From SOIL31 sp964636815 (GTDB lineage Bacteria > Babelota > Babeliae > Babelales > Vermiphilaceae): 32,505 nucleotides of DNA. Under the pieces are notes generated by a model. The model was given only the letters and a program-made list of their open reading frames with translations, ran no database searches and was not told the origin of the DNA. This document shows positions 15,806-22,864 of this stretch, piece after piece (positions within the stretch are counted from its first letter, which is position 1; every line of letters starts with the position of its first letter). The position numbers were made by a program, and so were the translations under genes. The DNA lies in contig CAZWTF010000008.1 of assembly GCA_964636815.1 (NCBI GenBank), forward strand, positions 1 through 32,505, written 5' to 3'.

Positions 15806-16909
15806 ATGAACAAAATATACATTCTACTGCTGATCACGAGCACCGTATCCCTTACGTGCATGGAAAAGAAACTTAGCACAAAAAAAACCTCCGATCTGGA
15901 CATTCCTCTGCTATCAAAAAATTTACCTTCTCAACAGAGCTTTGAATACTCATTATTATATAATAACAGCTGCACTCTTATTAAAAATTTTACTACAAGC
16001 GATCTTCTGACCTTTGTTACTGATTTTAATGCCGCAAAAAACAATGGTCTTTGCGAAGACGATATGACAAAACATGCATACCAAAGCAAAAATATAAAGT
16101 TAGCCATGTTTTTCAGTTACATCAAAGGATATACTCAAAAAAAAGAAGCTCTCCCCGTATTGAATTATCTCATTACCACAAAAACAACTAAAAAAATTAA
16201 TGATCCCCTCGCTGAATATTTTGAAATTGAATCTCCAGATAATACAACCATCACAGAAAAGACATATAACCAAAATGCAAAATATACGCATCCAGCATTT
16301 CATTCATTAAGATATAATGTCATGGAAAGGCTTGAAAGACCTAGTTTAATAGCCAGATATACAGATTTATTTAACTATATCTATTCAGACAACACAGAAA
16401 ATTCACAAATCTTTCCTACAACATATGATGAGTTAAAAGAACTTTTTGATAATGAAGCTCATAAAATGTTCCAAGGATGCAAAGCTGACATACACATGTT
16501 ACTACACATCATTGAACTTGGAAAACAACTAAACCCTCAAAAACAAGAATCTGATTTTGGGCGTGATATTGCTGCCGTTCCTCTTACCCTATCAGAACAA
16601 TTTTGCGTTGCTGTCTGGGATCAAACAAAACCTGTTATTGATAAACAACGCATTGCTCTTCTTTGTAAAGCAATAGAAAAATATAATATAAAACGATCGT
16701 CTAAAATATCTCCAACGCACGGACAAAAAGAAGCCTATGAAATGTATTTTTTAGACCCTATTGCTTTACCGGATGAATTTGATAGCAAACTTTTGAATAA
16801 AAAAATATATGCATTTGATGAATTAGACACACTACTTTGGGTCACTAAATTAATAAAACAGTATGATGCTAAAAAAGTAGAGAACAGCTTTACAACTTTA
16901 TATAGTTAA
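15806..16909 (+). CDS. Exported protein, paralogous array member 1
   Basis: 367 residues, the most divergent of four tandem paralogues. The signal peptide NKIYILLLITSTVSLTC is followed by MEKK. Shared family landmarks are present in the right order: a first helical half (LLTFVTDFNAAKNNG, near 66), a central YFEIESPDN and HPAFHSL, an aromatic-acidic region ending in AHKMFQG, and a second helical half (IHMLLHIIELGKQL near 228 to RIALLCKAIEKYN near 294). It ends with a K-x-SPTHGQ segment, a hydrophobic LP, and YAFDEL. It lacks the YKP-QQ segment seen in members 2-4. AGAGGA stands before the ATG. The function is unknown; the helical look suggests a protein-binding scaffold (inference). Confidence 0.8.
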   Translation: MNKIYILLLITSTVSLTCMEKKLSTKKTSDLDIPLLSKNLPSQQSFEYSLLYNNSCTLIKNFTTSDLLTFVTDFNAAKNNGLCEDDMTKHAYQSKNIKLAMFFSYIKGYTQKKEALPVLNYLITTKTTKKINDPLAEYFEIESPDNTTITEKTYNQNAKYTHPAFHSLRYNVMERLERPSLIARYTDLFNYIYSDNTENSQIFPTTYDELKELFDNEAHKMFQGCKADIHMLLHIIELGKQLNPQKQESDFGRDIAAVPLTLSEQFCVAVWDQTKPVIDKQRIALLCKAIEKYNIKRSSKISPTHGQKEAYEMYFLDPIALPDEFDSKLLNKKIYAFDELDTLLWVTKLIKQYDAKKVENSFTTLYS

Positions 16910-16961
16910 AATATATAGAACAACATAAAACTTTTTCTTAGATATAAAAAAAGGAATATTG

Positions 16962-18200
16962 ATGAAAAAAGCATGGATTTGTTTGTTACTCGTTAACGTT
17001 GTTTCTGTATCATCTATGGATAATAAAAAAGGGATAATCAATAACCCATATCATGACCGTATCAATGAAGTTCAGCTACAACCCATTTACAAGCCTAGAA
17101 CACAAGAAATTACTCAACAGCAAAAAAAATCACTATTAAAAACAAACTCCTTCCAACGTAACGAAAAAATACAGCAGTCGCTCTATGACACGGTATACAA
17201 AATCACTCTTGATACATACGAGAATAAAATTAATCAAGATCAACAAATTGGAAGGTTTATTCGCGTAATCGAGCAGATAAATAACGCAAAAGAGAATGGT
17301 ATTGATGAAGATCGAATGGGTCAATTTGCATACAACAAATCACGCGATTATATTTTTATGAGCCGACATATCCCTCTTGTATTTTCTTTACTTAAACGGT
17401 ACAACTGCAGCATTAATGATACAAAAGAAGAAATCCCCTATAAAATTGCTCATTATTACAATAAAAAACTGAGCCGCATGTTTGGCATTGAAAGTTCAGA
17501 AAACAATCAAGTTGAACCGTCTACATTCGAAGATCTTCTTAAACCGTATCCTGCATATGTTCAACTCACCAATAAGTTAAATGAGTTATTATGTATAAGT
17601 TTTAACAAAACCTTAGGTGATCTTACCGTTTACTTATATGAAAATAAAGACATATTATTTTCAGGATATTCAGATGATTCTTATACCAACTTACTGGACG
17701 ATTTTTACACAAAAGCATACCTGCTGTTCTTCAAAAAAGGATCTTGCATTGATTTGTACAAAGCTCTTTTGATGATTGATAAAGCAAAGCAATTAGGCGA
17801 CATAAATAAAGAAACAGATCTTGGTTATGGCATTCTCAACTTTGATCCAATACAAAGTTCAATATCAAAAAAATTATTAAAAACATTACAAAAACAAGAG
17901 CTGACCAACAAAGGTTATATAATTAACACAAAAAACCGCATAGCTCTTTTCTGTAAACTCATAGAACAATATAACAACACAGATATTAATAAAAAAAAAC
18001 CCACACCGAGACAATATTTTTGTTATGAAAAACAAAAAGAACTCAATCTTATCTTACCAAGCTCTTCTACAAGCCTTGATGAAAACTGTTATGCTTTCAC
18101 CGCTTTCCAACAACTCAAAGATAATTTTGTAGCTCTTGGCAACACTACCAACCGTCAAGAAATAGAGCTATGGGTTAGCAAAGTCTACCCCAACAAATAA
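16962..18200 (+). CDS. Exported protein, paralogous array member 2
   Basis: 412 residues from the ATG at 16962, chosen over an in-frame TTG just before it because AAGGA is six bases upstream of the ATG. The signal peptide KKAWICLLLVNVVSVSS is followed by MDNKK. The mature protein begins with the family segment LQPIYKPRTQEITQQQKKSLLK. Then come the first helical half (FIRVIEQINNAKENGIDEDR, near 100, to LLKRYN near 149), LSRMFGIESSENN, PYPAYVQL, GYSDDSYTNLLDDFYTKAY, the second half (LYKALLMIDKAKQL to RIALFCKLIEQYNN) and KPTPRQYFCYEKQ. It is 52 bases downstream of member 1 and 11 bases upstream of member 3, so it is probably co-transcribed. The function is unknown. Confidence 0.83.
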   Translation: MKKAWICLLLVNVVSVSSMDNKKGIINNPYHDRINEVQLQPIYKPRTQEITQQQKKSLLKTNSFQRNEKIQQSLYDTVYKITLDTYENKINQDQQIGRFIRVIEQINNAKENGIDEDRMGQFAYNKSRDYIFMSRHIPLVFSLLKRYNCSINDTKEEIPYKIAHYYNKKLSRMFGIESSENNQVEPSTFEDLLKPYPAYVQLTNKLNELLCISFNKTLGDLTVYLYENKDILFSGYSDDSYTNLLDDFYTKAYLLFFKKGSCIDLYKALLMIDKAKQLGDINKETDLGYGILNFDPIQSSISKKLLKTLQKQELTNKGYIINTKNRIALFCKLIEQYNNTDINKKKPTPRQYFCYEKQKELNLILPSSSTSLDENCYAFTAFQQLKDNFVALGNTTNRQEIELWVSKVYPNK

Positions 18201-18211
18201 ACGGAGAGATC

Positions 18212-19579
18212 ATGAAAAACAGATATCTCTTTTTATTGCTTGCAACTAACGTTCTTTCTGTCTTTTGTATGGAAAAAACATGTTATTATAACAATAACTC
18301 TGATCAAAAAATGATTCCTGTATACACTCTCGCAACGCCACCTCAAATCAATAACCAAAATAATTCACCATCTGTATACTGCCAAGCCAATGAATCTGGT
18401 TGGGAATTTTTAGACAACATCATGAATATGACCTATAAAAGTGAACAACCTAGCATTATGACTGAAGTCCCCCTAGAACCTATCTACAAACCAGCACATA
18501 CAAACATTACTCAACAAGAACAAAACTCTCTTTTGAAAAAACCTAACTACGCTCTTATGGAACAACTATATGACAATGCTTATCAATATATTGACTACGA
18601 ACGTACCACAGAAAAACCTGACTGGATGACTTCCCACAAAAACTTAACATTCCTAATTCACAACATGAATATTGCTAAAGAGCATAATCTTACTGAAGAT
18701 GATATGGGGAAGTTTGCATATCAATCATATAACCGCAATGCTACCACCAAATATATTCCTCTTATATTTGCTTTACTCAAGCGATATAATTTCACTGTTA
18801 ATAATACAAAGGAAGAATTGCCCTTTTTTAATATTGATGTTTGCGATGAAAATCTTAGTCGAATATTTGGCATTGAAAGCCCAAAAAATAATCCTAACAT
18901 CTCGCCCAAGTCAGACAAGGAACTTGCACCACACCCTGCATATCTTGATCTCGTCAATAAGCTAAAAACCCTGGACCAACAAGACGATACTCAGACCCAT
19001 CTTACCTCTTGCTTATATGCAAATGATAAAATATTATTTTCAGGATATACAGATGGTACTTACACAAACCTATTGAGTGACTTTTATATAAAAACATACA
19101 ATATGTTCTATGGCAAAGATTTGTGTTACCGCAACTTATATGAAACTGTGTTGATGATTAATAAAGCAAAAAAATTAAACGCCATAAAAAAAGAAACCGA
19201 TCTTGGCTACACTATTCTTAACTATGATGTAACACAATGTTCAATGTTAGAAAAAATAATGCACTGGGGTAAGAAAATAGACTTTAAAATTGATACAAAA
19301 AATCGTATAGCTCTTTTCTGCAAACTCATAGAAAAATACAATAACACAGAAACTAACAAAAAAAGACCTACTTCTAGGCAATACCCTTGTTACATCCGAC
19401 AAAAAAACCTCAATCTTATTCTCCCAAGTACTATGACAAGTCTCGATGAAAACCATTATGCTTTTACCGCTTTTGGACAGTTTGCACAGGACTGTATAGA
19501 CCTCGCAAACTCTCAAGATGATCAAGGCATACAATTATCTGTTAACAAAGTTTATTACAACAAAGAAGAGAATAAATAA
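18212..19579 (+). CDS. Exported protein, paralogous array member 3
   Basis: 455 residues, closest to member 4 at the N-terminus and to member 2 in the C-terminal two thirds. The signal peptide KNRYLFLLLATNVLSVFC is followed by MEKT. A Tyr/Asn-rich N-terminal block (IPVYTL, YCQANESGWEF, IMNMTYK) is shared only with member 4. It precedes the common LEPIYKPAHTNITQQEQNSLLK. After that the landmarks match member 2 almost one to one (AKEHNLTEDDMGKFAYQ, LSRIFGIESPKNN, HPAYLDL, GYTDGTYTNLLSDFY, RIALFCKLIEKYNNTETNK, TSLDENHYAFTAF). GGAGAG precedes the ATG. Its stop overlaps the next start by one base (TAATG), so members 3 and 4 should be translationally coupled. Confidence 0.83.
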   Translation: MKNRYLFLLLATNVLSVFCMEKTCYYNNNSDQKMIPVYTLATPPQINNQNNSPSVYCQANESGWEFLDNIMNMTYKSEQPSIMTEVPLEPIYKPAHTNITQQEQNSLLKKPNYALMEQLYDNAYQYIDYERTTEKPDWMTSHKNLTFLIHNMNIAKEHNLTEDDMGKFAYQSYNRNATTKYIPLIFALLKRYNFTVNNTKEELPFFNIDVCDENLSRIFGIESPKNNPNISPKSDKELAPHPAYLDLVNKLKTLDQQDDTQTHLTSCLYANDKILFSGYTDGTYTNLLSDFYIKTYNMFYGKDLCYRNLYETVLMINKAKKLNAIKKETDLGYTILNYDVTQCSMLEKIMHWGKKIDFKIDTKNRIALFCKLIEKYNNTETNKKRPTSRQYPCYIRQKNLNLILPSTMTSLDENHYAFTAFGQFAQDCIDLANSQDDQGIQLSVNKVYYNKEENK

Positions 19580-20988
19580 TGAAAAAACTACTTTTCTCTT
19601 TATTGCTTACAGCTCATGTTCTTTCTGTCTTTTGTATGGAAAAAGAACGGCATTATAATTACAATAGCTCTGATCAAACAATGATTCCTGTATACACCCT
19701 CTCTCCATTATTTCAAATGAATAATCAGGATTACTACCAACCTGGATACTGCCAAGCCAATGAACCTGGTTGGGAATTTTATGATGATATCATGAATATG
19801 ACCTACAAAAATGAACAATCTAGTATTATAAGTAAAGTTCCCCTTACACCTGTCTACAAACCAGCACAAACAGTTATTGCGCAACAAGAACAAAAATCAC
19901 TTTTAAAAACCAACTCCTTACAACCTAATAACGACATAATGCAATCCCTCTACACAACAGGATCCCATATTGTTTTTAATGCGTACAAAGGTAGTCCTCA
20001 TGAAGAATGTCGATTGAAAGGCAATATTAACCAAAAATACCACAATGAACAATTTGTTCAGATAATTAAAGATATGAATAATGCAAAAAATAATGGTATC
20101 AACGAAAGTCATATGATAAAATTTGCATATAAAAAAAAAGATATCTTCTCTGTTAATGATACAGATCTATCTCCATTAGGTCCTATTATTTTTATTCTTT
20201 TAAAAAAATATAATGCAACCGTACAAAAAACAGGCGAGCAACTGCCGCCTTATTCCAGTTCACAAAAGCCCTCTCTTACAGAAATATTCAATGTTCCTAA
20301 CACGATAAACACCACTATGAACTCTCTCACCAAGTGTGATGTTGTCAGAGCATATCCTGCCTTTTTTCAGTTGATTTATGACTTACGAAATGCTACACAA
20401 GAACTTTCTCTTGATGCCGTAACAATTTTCATGAAGTATCTTTGTAAAGATAACAATATATTATTAGAAGGTTATTCAGATGGTTCTTACAAAGACTTTA
20501 AAAGCGATTTTTACACCAAAGCTTGTGATGTATTAGATCTTAATCTACTGAACTTATTTATTGATGGTGACAGCGATTTACATGTGCTACTCCAAATGAT
20601 TGATAAAGCAAAAGAGGTAGAAGATATAACTAATGAAGATGATCTTATCAACCACATGGCTGCTTTTACAGACATTCAATCTTTAGCAACGCAAATATGG
20701 AGCAAGTTTGATCCATCCTATATTGATAGCACAAGAAAACGAATCGTTCTTCTGTGTAGATTGATAAAAAAATATAATAATGAACGAGGTTTTAAAACAA
20801 ATCCAACGCCTAACCAATATCATGCTTATTGTGTAAAAAAAGCTCTTAATGTTTCTTTACCCAAATCGCTGAACAATAAAGATTTACTTGATGGAGACAG
20901 TTACGCTTTTGTAGAATTTGCAGAATTAAGAGAAGCTTATGCAATATTAAGGAAGGCAAACGAAGAAGAAATAACAAGCTTATTTTAA
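19579..20988 (+). CDS. Exported protein, paralogous array member 4
   Basis: 469 residues, the longest member. The signal peptide KKLLFSLLLTAHVLSVFC is followed by MEKER. The N-terminal block (MIPVYTL, GYCQANEPGWEF, DIMNMTYKNEQ) and LTPVYKPAQTVIAQQEQKSLLK match member 3 closely, while the rest is as distant as member 1. The two helical halves are at about 158-212 (FVQIIKDMNNAKNNG to LLKKYN) and 333-399 (LHVLLQMIDKAKEV to RIVLLCRLIKKYNN). GYSDGSYKDFKSDFYTKAC marks the centre. It overlaps member 3 by one base. Its last four bases overlap the convergent gene on the other strand, with no terminator between them. The function is unknown. Confidence 0.83.
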   Translation: MKKLLFSLLLTAHVLSVFCMEKERHYNYNSSDQTMIPVYTLSPLFQMNNQDYYQPGYCQANEPGWEFYDDIMNMTYKNEQSSIISKVPLTPVYKPAQTVIAQQEQKSLLKTNSLQPNNDIMQSLYTTGSHIVFNAYKGSPHEECRLKGNINQKYHNEQFVQIIKDMNNAKNNGINESHMIKFAYKKKDIFSVNDTDLSPLGPIIFILLKKYNATVQKTGEQLPPYSSSQKPSLTEIFNVPNTINTTMNSLTKCDVVRAYPAFFQLIYDLRNATQELSLDAVTIFMKYLCKDNNILLEGYSDGSYKDFKSDFYTKACDVLDLNLLNLFIDGDSDLHVLLQMIDKAKEVEDITNEDDLINHMAAFTDIQSLATQIWSKFDPSYIDSTRKRIVLLCRLIKKYNNERGFKTNPTPNQYHAYCVKKALNVSLPKSLNNKDLLDGDSYAFVEFAELREAYAILRKANEEEITSLF

Positions 20989-21608
20989 AAGTTTTTTTCT
21001 ATAATCACCCAATCAGAAAGACGATTAGAACAAAGTACCTCCAAACCATATTCTCCAGACAAATTCTGATCTATCAGCTCTTCAAGAACGAGGGTAACAT
21101 CTTCAGAAATGCATTCAATTATTATTGCCTGCCAATTTTTGTCTTGAGGTGCTTTTTCAGAACACTCTATGTAATTCACCTCTCCCAGATTAGTACTGTA
21201 CACATAAGGAAGTATATCATACCTCATATGATATGATGTATTATCTTGTGTGCATTCAACATATATATGCAAAAAGCCCGGATATTTTTGTGGACAACTA
21301 TGTTTAATATACCTAGTAGATGCAGATGTTTCAAATGAAAATGGAACACGACTCTTCCTTATACTGCGGCTATTGGTTCTTTCAAGCATAATGCTTTTTA
21401 TCACATCATTCGCTACAAGAATTTCCCTTTTTAATCCTTTATACGCGCTTGATATATTCACAATATAATTATTGATATATAAGATAGGAATTTGACAAAC
21501 AGGTTTTTGCAATGGCAATACAACTTTTTCACATTCCATACCAAAAACCATAAAAGACACACCATGCAATGCGATAATAAAAATATAATTTCTTATGTTT
21601 ATATACAT
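20985..21608 (-). CDS. Exported protein, function unknown
   Basis: About 207 residues from the ATG at 21608. That ATG is preferred to the one at 21614 because AAAAAAGG then lies six bases upstream instead of touching the start. The signal peptide YINIRNYIFIIALHGVSFMVFG is followed by MECEKVVLP. The mature part looks beta-rich, with alternating patterns (IPILYINNYIVNISS, GFLHIYVECTQDN) and several Cys, which fits a secreted domain. I see no similarity to the neighbouring paralogous array. Its 3' end overlaps the end of array member 4 by four bases. The upstream gap of about 50 bases leaves room for its own promoter. Confidence 0.7.
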   Translation of the reverse strand: MYINIRNYIFIIALHGVSFMVFGMECEKVVLPLQKPVCQIPILYINNYIVNISSAYKGLKREILVANDVIKSIMLERTNSRSIRKSRVPFSFETSASTRYIKHSCPQKYPGFLHIYVECTQDNTSYHMRYDILPYVYSTNLGEVNYIECSEKAPQDKNWQAIIIECISEDVTLVLEELIDQNLSGEYGLEVLCSNRLSDWVIIEKNF

Positions 21609-21660
21609 ACTCATCCTTTTTTATATTGGATACCAATAATGAGTAATTTATACAACAAAT

Positions 21661-22203
21661 TTATATTTTAAAAAAACCGTGAATTGGCCACGCAAAAGAA
21701 AAATCAAGATGAGAATCATGCAATTGCTGATGTTGAACAAAAAATTGTACCTGCTTACACGCAATACCATTCACAGCCAATGTTTTGAGCAATCCTTCAA
21801 TCAGCATCCATTTTTTAAAAATAGGATCTTCTTTTACAAAAACATTGTGATCAAAAGAGATATACAAACAGTCTGCAGTGGAAACAAGAGCGGATTGCAC
21901 CATCGTTTTTTTAGGGGTAATATGTTCTTCATCAAGCAACATAAACCATGCATTAAGCAACTGAATAATATTATTCTCTATACTGTCTGACCATAATAAT
22001 TCTTGTTTTTCCGTTTTCCATTTATCACCGTGATAATAATGATGCATCACCTGTTTCTTTTGTATTGCTGATGATGATGTTATTATATCACGCGCATTCC
22101 AAGGGGAACGGAATAAAATTAACTGATTATAAATAGCAAAAAAAAGAAGCGCTACGACAAATGCAGCGCTAGAGACAATACTATAAAACTGTTTTGTGTT
22201 CAT
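21661..22203 (-). CDS. Membrane-anchored GerMN-like domain protein
   Basis: About 180 residues from the ATG at 22203, one base after the upstream stop; longer in-frame starts at 22215 and 22236 overlap the upstream gene. One N-terminal membrane anchor (FYSIVSSAAFVVALLFFAIYN) leads to an outside domain. Its core, VQSALVSTADCLYISFDHNVF then a helix and LLKTLAVNGIACKQVQFFVQ, follows the GerMN pattern: a VxSVxVxxGxAYVDFS-like strand pair, a helix, and a strand like KVQFLVxG. GerMN domains occur beside peptidoglycan amidases in spore formers and elsewhere. Here too the gene directly follows an amidase-fold gene in the same operon, which supports the call. The exact role is unknown; a wall-associated complex is inferred. 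Confidence 0.65.
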   Translation of the reverse strand: MNTKQFYSIVSSAAFVVALLFFAIYNQLILFRSPWNARDIITSSSAIQKKQVMHHYYHGDKWKTEKQELLWSDSIENNIIQLLNAWFMLLDEEHITPKKTMVQSALVSTADCLYISFDHNVFVKEDPIFKKWMLIEGLLKTLAVNGIACKQVQFFVQHQQLHDSHLDFSFAWPIHGFFKI

Positions 22204-22204
22204 A

Positions 22205-22864
22205 TTATAACTCATCAACAACCGCAATAATTGCATTCACCAAAGGCTCAACATAATAATGCCACCAATCCTTACTTTTTAATCCCATGTCAAACGCAAC
22301 ACTCGGAGCAACAACGCCAATCAATGGTTTAATTGGCAAGCTATACGGTCCAGACATGCTGTATATTGATTGATATTGTTGTAATGAAAGTTCTTTATGA
22401 AACGATTGGCACACAGCGGTTGTCACATCTTTATTAATTCTATATGCCTGATCATAGGTGTGTAATGCTAAACCCTGCTCACAACACGCAAAATCATTTC
22501 CATACGAAAATTGGTACATGTATGCAGTCGGCTTTGTTTCTTGCGTATAATAAAAATTAAGATTAATAAACAAGCTTGCTTGTAAACGATTGGTTAATGT
22601 TGCATTTTGCAGATCATACACATTATCACCGGGCATGCGTGTAATAATAACTTTAATATGCGGTGCACGTTCTTCTATAATCTCTTTTATTTTTTCAACA
22701 CACTGCAACGTCAATCCACGCTCAAAACTGTCACCAATGCGTCTTCCAACGCGTTTAGCATCACCTGAAGGATCGATAACAACAATGCGTTGCTCTTTGC
22801 CTTCGCGAATTGCGAAGGCGTAAGTTACGATAATACATAATAAGAAAATAAAATTTTTTTTCAT
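22205..22864 (-). CDS. Exported amidase_3-fold protein with degenerate active site
   Basis: 219 residues from the ATG at 22864, which overlaps the recD2 stop (ATGA). The signal peptide is KKNFIFLLCIIVTYAFA. The fold of N-acetylmuramoyl-L-alanine amidases can be followed: RIVVIDPSGD at the place of VxIDPGHGG, an E in SFERGL, KVIITR, then NRLQASLFINLNF at the place of RxxxANxxxADxFISIHAN, and PSVAFDMGLKSKDWW at the place of PxxLVExGFxSNxxD. The first zinc His is replaced (Gly34), the second His is Asn103, and the catalytic Glu is Asp. Family members need these residues to cut the peptide from muramic acid, so this copy is probably not an amidase and may bind glycan or act as a regulator. Confidence 0.65.
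   Translation of the reverse strand: MKKNFIFLLCIIVTYAFAIREGKEQRIVVIDPSGDAKRVGRRIGDSFERGLTLQCVEKIKEIIEERAPHIKVIITRMPGDNVYDLQNATLTNRLQASLFINLNFYYTQETKPTAYMYQFSYGNDFACCEQGLALHTYDQAYRINKDVTTAVCQSFHKELSLQQYQSIYSMSGPYSLPIKPLIGVVAPSVAFDMGLKSKDWWHYYVEPLVNAIIAVVDEL

Noticed and set aside
18212..20988. Lipoprotein boxes at the VFC ends of array members 3 and 4
   Set aside because: Phe precedes the Cys, where Gly, Ala or Ser is required. Ordinary signal peptidase cleavage after Cys, before Met-Glu, fits better.
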